DNA of 64,000 nt from Holacanthus passer (lineage: Eukaryota; Chordata; Actinopteri; Pomacanthidae). The stretch spans positions 558,001-622,000 of the forward strand of contig JAFREQ010000043.1 in assembly GCA_025331565.1 (NCBI GenBank). Direction: 5' to 3'. The translations under genes were made by a program, and so were the position numbers. Each line of letters starts with the position of its first letter. Positions within the stretch are counted from its first letter, which is position 1. A model generated the notes under the pieces. The model was given only the letters and a program-made list of their open reading frames with translations. It ran no database searches and was not told the DNA's origin. Below are positions 13,301 through 23,519 of the stretch, in pieces.

Positions 13301-16300
13301 AAATCATCCTGAGAGGAACACAAATGTTCATGACAATTTATCAAATAGTTGTTGAGACATTTCTCTAAAAAAGCACAAATGTCAACCTCATGCTGGTGCT
13401 AGAGGAAACATCAGGGCATAACAAAAGTCAGTAGGGTTCATCCTCTGGGGACCATGAAAGTCTGTACCAAATTTCTTGGCAATCCATGCACTAAATGTTG
13501 AGATATGTCAATCTGGAGGTGGTTGACCAACCAACCAGCCAACAGTGACATTCATAGTGCCAATGTGACTAACATGGCTAAAAAGGTGAAATAACATAGT
13601 TTAGTAAACCTGACAGAAAATGGAAAAGCCACCACAGTACAGCCTTGAATAGTTTATGTGGGTGCGTATTTGTCAGTCCAGTGAAGATGCTGATCAATGA
13701 GGTACCAGCATCTTTAGGGATTAGACCATGTATCAAGTCCGACCAGTGTTTTTTAGTTATTTGTTCAACTGTGATCAACTAAATCAAAGTGAGGATCCAC
13801 AATGTTTAAAACTTATAGTATTTGAGGACAGGATATATGATCCTGAAAGTTTAATGTCAGTGGCTTTACAGAGTTTTTGTTGTGCCCCTCTTTCAGAACA
13901 CCAGAGTGCTGTTCAACATCCGCGTGGTGGGAGGATCAGCGTTTTACAGCTACCTGTCACCTCAGGACGGGCGGCCACTTTACCACCCGGCCGTTGACAG
14001 GTGAGGGTGTCGAAAAATGCACAAAACATCAAGTTAATTCTGGAGGACTGATGTCACACACACACACACACTAACGCACACACACACTCAGCTGATCAGC
14101 GTGAGCTTGTGTTCTCCCAACAAATTCAGACAAATCCTGCTGTTCTGGATGTGTTAATTGATTTTTTCCCCTTCCATCACCAGAGCTCCCCATATATATA
14201 AGTGGCATTTCTTAACTTTTATTAGCTTTTGTTCTGCACAGTTTGGGAGGGTGTTGATTGCGCTCCCTGCTGAATCTTGAATCCTGAAAGCCTGTTATGC
14301 CAAATAAAAGTGTCTAAGCATTCAGACAATAAAAGGTCCTGTATCCTGTGACGCAAGTGTGTCTGACAGGAATGTTTTGGACGCATTTTTAGAGATACAC
14401 ATCCTCGTATATCCTGCAGGTAAGATATGTTTCTGCAGGTGCAAACACTGTACGCACGCAGTCCAGAGTGTGTGTTATTGTCTCAGCTGGCCGTTTGGAT
14501 CCGACATTCTTCTATTATTAGACCAGAGGATTATTCGATTATTCCTAATGTGTTATTTTGTTGTACAATTATTGGTTTTGTGGTCAAAAATTTTGATGCC
14601 AAAATGACCCAATGTTCCCACAGGCTCATTCAAATTTAATCTAATGCAATCAATTTTAATGCAATTTAAATCTGCTCTAATCTAATAAAGTCTTGGGAAA
14701 AGGCTGCAACTAGAGGCAGGCAGCCAGTTACTGAAGATACACTGACATGAAAACATGATACACACTAGCCTGACTGTTAAAGCTGCAAGGTCCAGCAGTT
14801 TTTGATGATTGGCACTGTCTACACGTGCGTCGAAGTTGATGTTTCCATGTGTATTAACTGTAAAGGTAAAAAGAGATTTTGATGCGTTTACCGAAATGTG
14901 CAGACGTTTTATCCCTTTTCTCAAATGCCTGTCTGATGGCTTTTACTTGCAGAAGTGAATTGCTGTTTAAAAAGAGGCCTTTTGGCAAGGTCTTGAAAGG
15001 ACTTCCATTTATGTAGTTGCTAAGAACAGTTCATTCATTCAGAAAATGGTGCTGATGGGGGCAAATGCTTTTGAAATCTTTTGAGACGCAAATGTGCTGC
15101 GCGCTGTATCGTAGGAACTAATGTAATGATAGTGTTTGAACTCTAATGATTCAGAAATATGCTCTGTTCCCGAGTCAACCCACATCAAACGGTACAAGAA
15201 TGTACACGTGCGAGTGTTTCAGTCTGCCGTTCACCCTTGTCAACCTCTGTAGACTCTCTGTGTCTGTGTGTAATGTCATATACATCACTGTTTCTTACAC
15301 GAGAGGTCATGTAATCTCTAATATGTACTTACAAATTGACTTGTAATAGCTCATTTTTAGCCACGCTGGTTGCAGAGCTCTATAGATGGCAATGTCAATT
15401 TGTGCAAATTTTGGATGGATTGAGATGAAATGTGGTGCAGACACTGTGACTTTGGTAATCCCCTGAGTTTTTTCTCAAGTGTCACCATGAGGTTGCCTCT
15501 TGAAGTCTCTCAAACTGTCACATGGATGAATTGTAAAAACTTTGTTGATCCTTTAATTTTTCTTCTACTGCTTTATTAAGTCACAATTTTGATGTCCCCT
15601 ACAGATAGCTACAGAACTAATGACATTGCCATCAGCCTCACACACTGCATTTTGTGGTTAGTGCTAATTAGCAAACGTTAGCATGATGACACATTAAACT
15701 AAGAAGATGAATATGGTGAACATTATTCCTGCTAAACATCAGCGTGTTAATGTTGTCACTGTGAGTATTTGTTTGTTTTGAACATTGTGTTTTTATTTTC
15801 CAAATATATAGTGACCCGCATCATGTAGTCTTCACAAAAAAAGCAGAAAACTCCTTCAGTCATTATCAGCGTGTTAGTATGCTGATATTTTATTATATTT
15901 TGCAGAGTATGTTTTTAATCATGTTCTCTATTAGTCATGTGAATAGTGTTGCTTATATCATGGTTCAATGAAAACTGTGTTGACAGGCATGAAGTGTTTT
16001 TGTCCTGCTTCTTCTCTTTGTACCAAAAGATTTCTTTGAAAGTGTGTTTCAGGTGCTCGTGGACTTAAGTTGTACATTCCCTTGTTTTGTTGTCCCAATA
16101 GCACCCTAAAATATCCAAAGTTGTATTTGTACAACTTGGTGAGAGTGATGGACCTTTGAAACAAACATAATCGCAATTCAAGACCCACTTAATAGCTTTT
16201 TCCTGATCTTGATCAACCACTTCTCACAATTTGATCTGATGACCGTGAGATGCATTTGAGAATCCTGGAAGAAGCGACTAAGCAGACTTTGAGTTAGGAT

Positions 16301-19300
16301 CAATTTGTTGTGGAGTATACCTTTATATTGTACTGTAGCTTATAATGCATGCGTTTACCTAAAACATGCACAAATGAATCTTGAATACAATCTGACACCC
16401 TCACTCTCTCTCACACAAAGTAAGCTGAAAGCAACAAGCAAATATGATCCAATGCTGCTTGGACTGTAGTAATGCTGACACATAGTGGTTAAAAAGCCTC
16501 AATACAAGTGTGCCCAAATGATTCTAATAAGGTTGTTGGCACCATACATTTACTGCATGGAATAGAAGTAGATATAGAAATAAAAGAGGTAATGTTAAGC
16601 CAGAATTTGTGCAGATGCTCCTTCCGCTACACAGGATGACCTTTCACCTTTTGTCTTCTAGAGCTCTGAAGCTCTGTGGTTCAGGAGGACCTCCACATGT
16701 GAAGATCATCATTGAGTGGGAGCACAGAATCAAAGACTGGTCAGTTCACCGTCTCACCTAAATGTTTTTCTCTATTAACATGACATCAAACTAATTTCTG
16801 TATGTTTTTATATGACCATGTGTTTGTGTCCTGTGGCCTCAGCCTGTTTGGTAACATTCAGGAGGAGGTGGTGAAGGATGCAGAGAGCGTGAGGAATCAG
16901 CAGCAGCAGCACGTCCAACAGTACAGCTGCACCTTGGATGAGTGCTTCCAGCTGTACACCAAAGAGGAACAGGTAGTCAGTCTGTTACCGTTTGATACCA
17001 GCAACAAGTTTCTCCATTAAGAGCCACACGTTCCGATACAGAGCCTTCTGAAGCCAGACCTAATCAACTCGACCTAATGTCATCTTAATACTGTTGTTGT
17101 TAATATTTCTGCAGAGTAAGCAAATTAAAATGACGTATAACATGTTTAAGTTCTTAGATGAATGAAGATGAACGTATAGAGAAAATAGACAATGTAAGAT
17201 TAATTTAGACAAATAATAATTTGTATAAACAAACCATAAAATGATTTAAGGCGGTCTGTATTGTTGTCTCTATGAAAGGCACCATGTGGAAAATTTGTTC
17301 GCACATTTCTGAAAATTGCAGAGTGCACTAATGAATATGGACAGCTGGTGGCTGCAAAGGCAGCAATATGAGAGTTAAACTGGCAAAGATGAGAAAAATG
17401 AAAACCGTTTTTAGCATATTTCTTAGGTGAAATGATGCACACAATGGTTTGTCGAGGAAAAACTATAGAAAAAAAATATCTGTGGACAAAATAGGTCATT
17501 GTGTCGATCCCACTAACATAATAAGCGCTTCATTGGACTCTCTCCTCAGGCTGCGTAGTGAGCAGTGAAACAGACAGACGGAGTAAGACAGGTTTTCAGT
17601 CGGCTAGTGCCATCATGTAGAGTGATTCAACACCAGCAGTTGTCATGGAAAAGCGTCCATTTGTTTCAGTGCTGCTCATCAAGAATCAGTCTGTCAGACA
17701 GGATTGTTACTTTAGTACATTTTTGGTTAGTTTAACAACAGCCTTTCCAGTTTCTGTTTAGTTATGGTTCAGTTTCAGTTGGAGGTTAATCAGAAAAGAA
17801 ATGAGGTGTTCTGTGTTGTATGGCCCAGTGAGAGGTTTATATGTTTTTCTTTCTTTTCTTTCTTTTTTTCACATGTAAATGCAAGTGACAGCCCACTTTA
17901 AAGTAACTTTGTAATTTTGTCATTTTAAAATAGAATGTAAACGTGCAAAATTGACTACAATTACATAAAGTGGTGGTTGAGTTTGAGAGTGAGAAAACTA
18001 TTCATGAAATTTGACAGATGCAGTCCTTGAACGCATTTTGTGTCTCAGCGATCAAAGGTGATCAGGTTAGTCCACATTGACAGCTGATGTTGCTGGCTGT
18101 GCACACTGGCTGTGATATTGCTGCTGCTGTTACCCTGTGTCACCACACAGTGGCGCTGCAGGTACAAGGATGTACCATTCTCTGAATGGGTCAACAAACA
18201 ATTTCACACTAAATGAGCAAACCTCAGCTGCTCATGTAGTGTTGAGTTGATCATGACTTATTTCAGCATTTTTACACGTATTTAAACATTTTTTCAAGAA
18301 TCTCAGACACTGCAAATTATTAATAATGTGAATCATAAATATTGCAATCATAATATTAGCATTTCTGTCACAACTTGTAAGTGGAACATTTTTGACATAT
18401 GAGGGAGACTGTCAAAACAAGTTGCTGTGTGTGTCTCGCTCAACCATAAAAGATGAAAATATAATCTAATACAGACATATTTGTCATATTTCCTGTCTTT
18501 TTTGAGTCCAGAGGCCACCTATATTCTCACACACATGCACACACACACAATATGATAAAATACCCATGTGTGCACCGACTGAACATACGCAGTGCGAGTT
18601 GTATGTCACATGTGAGTCACTGATGATGCCACAATAGAAGAAAAAAGTAAAAAGAGAAAATCTTGTTCGCATTGTCAACTTTAAATAAGTGACCTTGTTG
18701 AACACGGATTTCAAGATGGTAACCAGGGGGAGGCGGGAAAAGTGAACAAAAGTAGTAGCCATGGCAGCAGCTTTGACATGTACACCCTATTCTGCGTGAA
18801 GCTAATTAGGGCTGATTAGGTTCAGTCATACATCATTTTCACTAATATGATTCAGGGGAGTAAGAAGCAGAAACACAATGGAGGTTCCAATGTTGATTTA
18901 CCTGGATGAGTAGCTGGAGTAGAGGAGTGATTTTTTTGAGGCCCTGTCAGGTTGATAAGCAGGCAGACACAATTCTATTCACTGCATTTTTTTTTCTCCT
19001 CACCACCAGCTTGCCCCAGACGACGCCTGGAAGTGCCCCCACTGCAAGCAGCTGCAGCAGGGCATGGTGAAGATGAGCCTGTGGACGCTGCCGGACATCC
19101 TCATCCTCCACCTGAAGCGCTTCAGGCAGGTGGGAGAGAGGAGGAACAAGCTCACCACCTTTGTGCATTTCCCCCTGGCGGGCCTGGACATGGCGCCTCA
19201 CATGGTGAACCGGAACCACGGCGCCCACCCGCCCCCTCTCCAACCCGGCTGGAAACAGTCCAGACGACCTGACCTGGCTCCTCTGGACTTCCTGTATGAT

Positions 19301-22091
19301 CTGTATGCTGTGTGCAACCACCATGGAGGGATGCACGGAGGACATTACACAGGTCTGAGTAACTTATACATTCTGAGGAAAGACCTTTAGTAATAATAAT
19401 GATTTATTTATATAGCAATTTTAAAATGAAAACATAGAAGAAAAAAATGAGTTCTAAAAAGAGATTTCACTCAGTCACACATGTAGGTCATCTCTTTCCA
19501 TCGCTGCTGTGATCGCAGCCTTCTGCAGGAACTCGGTGGACGGCCAGTGGTACAGTTACGATGACAGCAGCGCTGAGCCGGTTCCAGAGGCAGAGGTGTG
19601 CACACGTGGCGCCTACATCCTCTTCTATCAGAGGAGAAACACCATCCCCCCTTGGTCTGCCAGCTCCTCGGTCACCGGTTCGTCCTTTCAATATTCTCTG
19701 GAGCGGCTTGTTGTATCAAGTCGCATGGAATCTGCTTTACGTCCTTTTTAACTAAACATAGAAATAAGGGAGGGAATGTGGGAGTGTGGGAGTATCATTA
19801 CACATTACACCATCGTGATTTGCAGCACGGCCTGCAGAATATATGTTATTTTTTCCCTCTGTTATTTCAGTCAGTGCCAGGATTGTTTGATGTGCTGCAG
19901 CAGCATCAGGGAGCATTTTGGGTGTAATCTCTGTTTTTAGCCCGTAAATGAAGGTTCCCAGTGGTTGTAGAGAAAAGCTAACCTGTTCCCAGCAAAGGTG
20001 CCCATTTCCTGGAGTCACAAAAGCATTCATTTTTGTGGTTTCAGCATAACGAGGGTATTGGCAAAAGGATGGAAATGCTGGTGATACACATTCGTTCTGC
20101 AGCATGGATGCAGAATTGTTTCTTCTCTCTGACTGAAAACTCTCCATTCTCATTTTCTTCTTTTTGCAGGTTCCACCAGCTCATCTGCCTCTGACCACTG
20201 GCTGGTCCGGCTGGCGGGGGGCAGTAAGAGGGGCAGCGTGGTGTCAGGAGGACCCATCCCTGGACCTCCGGGGCCCATACAGGCCCCAGAGTCTCCTGAG
20301 CTGCCAGTGTTTGGAGACGAACCTCCCAAAACAGCAGAAACAAGTAGGTGTCTGAAGCAGCATGTATAATATTGACACCCTGTTTTTCACCATTCAAGCT
20401 TTTTTAATATCAACTAGCAGTAGTAGGAAATGTTGATTTAAGCAACTCTAGATTACATGTCACACCTTTTCCTGTGAATCCGTCCTGCGTGTGAAAATTT
20501 GAATCCAGTGCAGAAATGGCAGACTCCACCACAAACGATGAAAAATACTTTATAGAGAGGTCAGCAGAATGTAAACATTTTGAGTGGCTATCGCTAAAAA
20601 AATTCAGAAATAAACAGAATGAAAATTGTTGAGTTTATTTTCATGAAACTCTCAAGGATGTAGCTTTAAGTCATCAATTCCCTTGAATAAGCAAGTAAGA
20701 CCAGCCTCTAGATGTTTTTGCATCAAAGAAATATTACACCCTTAACATTAAACTCATTTTCATGTATATTTTATATATTTGCCTACAATTATGCCAGCGT
20801 TCACTAGCTGGCAGTTGCTATCCATTTCAAAACATTCTACAGATTATACTAAATATTTATTGTAGGTATAGTAGTATTGGGTGGGTAGTGGTAATGTGTT
20901 GTATGTTGTATGTAACATATATCTTTTCCTCTAGATGGGTTTGAAACCAAGCCGTTTGTCCGTGGGACCCAAGGCAGGAGTGTAAGCATGAGATCACCAA
21001 CTAAGCCCAAGGAGAATCTGAGCAAAGTTCTGCCACTGCGGTGGTCTTTCGGCTCCAAGGACCGCATCAAACACCCAGCCCAGACCCAGCCCGGAGAGCT
21101 GGTGGAGTACCTGGAGTCTGGGCGCCGGCCACGCTGTACCAAAGACCCTATCATAACACTGGTGGCCACCCCACCACAAAGGAACGCCCAGGGAAGAGCC
21201 TTTGAAGCAGGACATGACTGCAGCTCGCCGAGCGGTAGCAGTCTCAGTTGTACAGACAGACTCAGCTCCGACATGTGCTACTCCCCCAAAATACCATCGG
21301 GGCAGAGCAGACCTTGTGTGGAGAGAAGCATCACCCACTTCTGTAACAGCAGCAACGTCAAGCCCAGGGATTATGGGTCTCTGAGGCAGAGGTCATCGAA
21401 GAGAGCGAGGCAGGACCAGGGCCGGACCCTGGACCTTCAGAGAGGGGCCATCCTAATGGGTCACATCAGCCACAGTGCGCCCCCAAGCAGGGATTCCACA
21501 TTGAGAAGGACCAAGGCCCAGACAGGGGTGACCTCCAGGGCACAGAAAGACTTGTTACAGATGGTCCTTCAGCCTGAGGACAGGAGGGGGCAGAATGGAC
21601 AGGAGGGCCGCAGCCACGACAGCCTCCTGTCTTTTTTCAAACCCGGTTTCATGAAGAAAGACATTCCAGGGTCGCCGATCAAGGTTCACGACAGGCCTAT
21701 GAACGGACAGCTGGGAAGACTGGCGAGCAGCAATTTAGCCAAACTGTCGCTCTCCAATGGAACGCTGACCACGGTGGCACCGGAAGAGAGGAAGATTGGC
21801 GTCACCCCGAGCTGTGATGGCCATAACTGCAAAGTCCAGCTGGTCAACGGAAAGGCCGGGCATCACGACCTTGTGGACATCAAGCGCGCTCACAGCTCCA
21901 GCAACATCCAGACCAAGCTGGATCTGACGTTTCGCAGGTGCGCCTCCCTGCAGAGGAACGGCGATGTGGCGGCCCCTCCAGCCCACCGCATCCTGCTGTC
22001 AGACAAGCCTAGCTACGCCACTCTGCAGCGGACTCGATACAGTACCACCTCCCTGGGTAGGCACAGACCCGTCCCTGAGACCTGTTTTTGA
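4212..22091 (+). CDS. usp43: USP43, ubiquitin carboxyl-terminal hydrolase 43 (3' part, nine coding exons)
   Basis: Cysteine protease of the USP (peptidase C19) family that cleaves ubiquitin from proteins. The CDS joins 4212-4374, 6911-7022, 13897-14000, 16662-16739, 16843-16972, 19010-19352, 19519-19677, 20170-20343 and 20935-22091. All junctions are GT/AG and all phases agree, giving 806 codons before the stop. Visible marks are the insertion region in exons 1-4, a zinc-ribbon CPHC pair and the DILILHLKRF motif in the 19010 exon, the catalytic-His box GGHYTA across 19352/19519, the YSYDDS box, and the ILFYQRR end of the catalytic domain. A long basic, Ser-rich tail follows, carrying the RWSFGSK motif and a conserved end (residues near TLQRTRYSTTSLGR). 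The tail matches USP43 as I recall it and not USP31, its nearest relative. The N-terminus with the catalytic Cys lies outside the window, so the gene is partial only because of the window edge. Confidence 0.93.
4375..6910 (+). other. usp43: USP43 intron
   Basis: This 2.5-kb intron sits between the exons ending at 4374 and starting at 6911. I see no exon, RNA gene or clear transposon. One stretch near 5392-5592 ends in a donor-like GTGAGC, but its open frame does not resemble USP43, so I do not call it an exon. Confidence 0.6.
6911..7022 (+). CDS. usp43: USP43 exon b
   Basis: The acceptor is cccgttcaag and the donor is CAG|GTACTG. The first base completes Arg with the AG of exon a. The exon encodes FGPPFLMREDRSISWDQLQQ followed by SILSKLYYLMINGAQAQ. 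FGPPFL-REDR-(I/V)SW-QLQQSILSK is strongly conserved in USP43 and USP31 proteins. Confidence 0.92.
7421..7709. mobile_element. Candidate inserted element flanked by a 12-bp direct repeat
   Basis: A roughly 289-bp, GC-rich block interrupts AT-rich intron. The 12-mer ACTTACATTTAA occurs immediately before it (7409-7420) and immediately after it (7710-7721), as a target-site duplication would. The block itself holds two imperfect copies of a unit about 145 bp long. The word CTGGAGGCAGAGAGG starts at 7459 and again at 7604, and a tggctcggga-like word occurs at 7531 and 7673. No poly-A tail, terminal inverted repeat or protein is apparent. It could be a SINE-like retroposon or a duplicated non-autonomous element, and the class is unknown. 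Confidence 0.45.
12981..13530 (-). repeat. Interspersed repeat family A, copy 2 (longest)
   Basis: This is the most complete family A copy and is read on the minus strand. In plus-strand order it shows aacaagactt, agctaaatgctagtgtcagc, atgctaacatgatgtttagc, ggtataatgtttaccatgc, tttggtcataaa, catcctgagaggaacac, accaaatttcttggcaatcc and an end near 13530. The same words, reverse complemented, occur in the copies at about 1648, 15361 and 51743. It is about 550 bp with no coding capacity. Confidence 0.7.
13897..14000 (+). CDS. usp43: USP43 exon c
   Basis: The acceptor is gcccctctttcag and the donor is AG|GTGAGG. It begins in frame with NTRVLFNIRVVGGSAFYSYL and ends with SPQDGRPLYHPAVD plus two bases of Arg. 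'IRVVG...YLSP-D-RPL-H-AVDR' is a USP43 signature. Confidence 0.93.
14055..14088. repeat. (CA)n microsatellite
   Basis: Two CA runs of about 17 and 13 bases are separated by a short interruption, 55 bp downstream of a USP43 donor site. Confidence 0.85.
15361..15790 (+). repeat. Interspersed repeat family A, copy 3
   Basis: This plus-strand copy shows 'gatgaaatgtggtgcagaca', 'ggatgaattgtaaaaact', 'aactaatgacattgccatca', 'gtgctaattagcaaacgtta' and 'cctgctaaacatcagcgtg' in the order expected from copies 2 and 4. It is diverged, with a deletion in the middle. Confidence 0.65.
16662..16739 (+). CDS. usp43: USP43 exon d
   Basis: The acceptor is ttttgtcttctag and the donor is TG|GTCAGT. The first base completes Arg with exon c. 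It encodes ALKLCGSGGPPHVKIIIEWE followed by HRIKD and two bases of a Cys codon. GGPPHVK is conserved in USP43. Confidence 0.92.
16843..16972 (+). CDS. usp43: USP43 exon e
   Basis: Only a 103-bp intron precedes it. The acceptor is gtggcctcag and the donor is CAG|GTAGTC. It encodes the completed Cys, then LFGNIQEEVVKDAESVRNQQ, a Gln-rich stretch, and YSCTLDECFQLYTKEEQ. 'CTLDECFQ-YTKEEQL' is the conserved lead-in to the second zinc-ribbon pair of the USP fold. Confidence 0.94.
16973..19009 (+). other. usp43: USP43 intron
   Basis: A 2.0-kb AT-rich intron containing a pyrimidine run near 17850 and a short CA-rich tract near 18530-18550. I see no exon or clear transposon. Confidence 0.7.
19010..19352 (+). 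CDS. usp43: USP43 exon f (zinc-ribbon CPHC, HLKRF and His-box start)
   Basis: The acceptor is ctcaccaccag after a T-run, and the donor is ACAG|GTCTGA. It encodes LAPDDAWKCPHCKQLQQGMV, then SLWTLPDILILHLKRF, a family hallmark of USPs. A variable loop follows (MAPHMVNRN... with several prolines), then DLYAVCNHHGGMHGGHYT, which contains the catalytic His. The last base starts the Ala codon of GGHYTA. It is GC-richer than the flanking introns. Confidence 0.96.
19519..19677 (+). CDS. usp43: USP43 exon g (Asp/Asn box, end of catalytic domain)
   Basis: The acceptor is gtgatcgcag and the donor is ACCG|GTTCGT. It encodes FCRNSVDGQWYSYDDSSAEP and then TRGAYILFYQRRNTIPPWSA. The YSYDDS segment supplies the third catalytic-site residue, and the ILFYQ-R block ends the USP fold. 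NTIPPWSASSS is a USP43 signature. Confidence 0.95.
20170..20343 (+). CDS. usp43: USP43 exon h (start of C-terminal tail)
   Basis: The acceptor is cttctttttgcag and the donor is ACAA|GTAGGT. It encodes a completed Gly, then STSSSASDHWLVRLAGGSKR and a Pro/Gly-rich, acidic segment ending PVFGDEPPKTAET. 'GSTSSS-SDHWL-RL' is conserved in USP43, which supports the call over USP31. Confidence 0.93.
20344..20934 (+). other. usp43: USP43 last intron
   Basis: A 591-bp AT-rich intron with no further feature. The acceptor is atatcttttcctctag. Confidence 0.85.
20935..22091 (+). CDS. usp43: USP43 terminal coding exon (basic/Ser-rich tail and stop)
   Basis: The exon is 1157 bp. Its first two bases complete Asn, and it ends with TGA at 22089-22091. 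It encodes a largely disordered tail. Conserved islands include FVRGTQGRSVSM, LPLRWSFGSKDR, ELVEYLESGRRPR and a C-terminus resembling TLQRTRYSTTSLGRHRPVP. Several RxxS-type sites could be phosphorylated and bind 14-3-3, as reported for USP43; that is inference here. The exon is GC-rich against its AT-rich flanks. Confidence 0.94.
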
Positions 22092-23336
22092 ACCCGCAGG
22101 CTGAGCAAGGTTACTGGACTAGATGCAGAATCACAAGACCTCTTAAGGTTTGGCTAGTGTCAAGCACAAAGAGGAACAAATTAGAGCACAGGGTTGAGGT
22201 TCTGCTTCTGGCGCCAGCAATCATAGCTCATCAGCTTTGTGTTAAAATTACTAACTTGGTAAACAAAGAAATAATGACGATGTAAACAGGATTTGATTTG
22301 GAAGCTTGCCTGCTGCTGTCAGTATTGTAGTAATTGACAGCATGGCATGAGTTCAGTCTTCAGGATAAGCGGAAGGATTCAAATTGCAGTAAATGCAGTT
22401 GTCAATTCTGTGTAAAGCTTGATCTGTTTTATTATGATCATTAATGTTAATCCTACTGAATACCATGTGACTGATGCCTTTGTTTTTTTCTTCATAAGTG
22501 CCTCTGTGACAGCCCAGAATGACTGTTGAACACTAGGACCTCTCTACTGATCTCTCCACCCGGCACCCAGAGAAGCTCCCAGCAGGAGGCGTCGCTGGAA
22601 AGAAAGTCTATCTTCTCGCTCCTCGTCATAGTACTGTTATAAGTTCTTACCTGTGTGTGTCTTAAACTAAATCTATGCAGAGTTGAATTTACCGAGGAGA
22701 CATACTGCTGTAATGTGTTTTCTTTGTTCCTCGTTCCGTTTCGCAGAAGCAGTTTACTGTTGACACATGGATCTGGGGGTTTTTTTTTGAGTTTGTGATC
22801 AATATTGGAAAAGTGGAGAGCGGCTTGAATTCGCATGTTTTTGAACCCATTTTACTTTTCATAAAACCAACATCTGCTCAGAGGGTAAAAAATCAACGGG
22901 GCTGGTTCAGGTGGTGTGCATTGGAACTCATTCAGCTTGTGCAATTTACAGGTAACGGGATAACTCATGTAAAATTTGACGCTGCAAAAAGTACTAACAC
23001 CTGCACTGTAAATTGGCTACAACAACAAACACAATTTGCTTTGCTATTTACTTTCATTTTCATGTTATATTACCAATACACTTTCTTTCAAACAAATTCC
23101 ATGTTTTGCTTCCTGACCAGAGATTACAAGTTACTTACCATTAATCTACAACTTGTAAACAACAGATTGATAAACTGTGGGAGAAATTGGAAAACTGTTG
23201 GAAAAATCAAATTGTGAAAACCCCTTCCCCTTGAAATTTTTTCCTGCAGTTTGTCTTCTGTGGAGGGATAAGGAAGTTTTGTCTGCATCAAAAAACAGCA
23301 GGTGTTACTGTTAACCACCCCTGAAGCTTGCAGAGC

Positions 23337-23342
23337 AATAAA
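23337..23342 (+). terminator. usp43: Candidate USP43 poly(A) signal
   Basis: A canonical AATAAA lies 1.25 kb past the USP43 stop codon. It is the first canonical hexamer I noticed downstream. Use is unproven, and an ATTAAA variant further on (24144-24149) is an alternative. Confidence 0.35.
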
Positions 23343-23498
23343 AGAGGGCTTTTCTATTTCCACCTCTGCTGAGAAAGAATGTGAGTTTATATCTCCTTCA
23401 TATTAGCTGGGTTTGAATTCTTGCTGATAAAAAGGCACAAGCAAAGCTCAGTTTCAAGCAGTTTTCTCATCTGGGATTGAACAGAGGATTCACAGTTT

Positions 23499-23519
23499 AC
23501 ACACACACACACACACACA
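23499..23519. repeat. (CA)n microsatellite
   Basis: A run of about ten CA units in the USP43 3' flank. Confidence 0.9.

Larger units (their letters stand above)
7023..13896 (+). other. usp43: USP43 intron (6.9 kb)
   Basis: This is the longest USP43 intron in the window. It contains a GC-rich insert bounded by a 12-bp direct repeat (7409-7721) and a minus-strand copy of repeat family A (about 12981-13530), each listed separately. The rest is AT-rich with short meaningless open frames, and no further exon is visible. Confidence 0.7.
14001..16661 (+). other. usp43: USP43 intron with microsatellite and repeat
   Basis: A (CA)n tract lies at 14055-14088 just past the donor, and a copy of repeat family A at about 15361-15790. 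I see no other gene-like content. Confidence 0.7.

Noticed and set aside
18947..19345. 132-codon minus-strand frame
   Set aside because: Antisense shadow of the GC-rich USP43 exon at 19010-19352.
20849..21338. Minus-strand frames of 114-141 codons
   Set aside because: Antisense shadows of the USP43 terminal exon.
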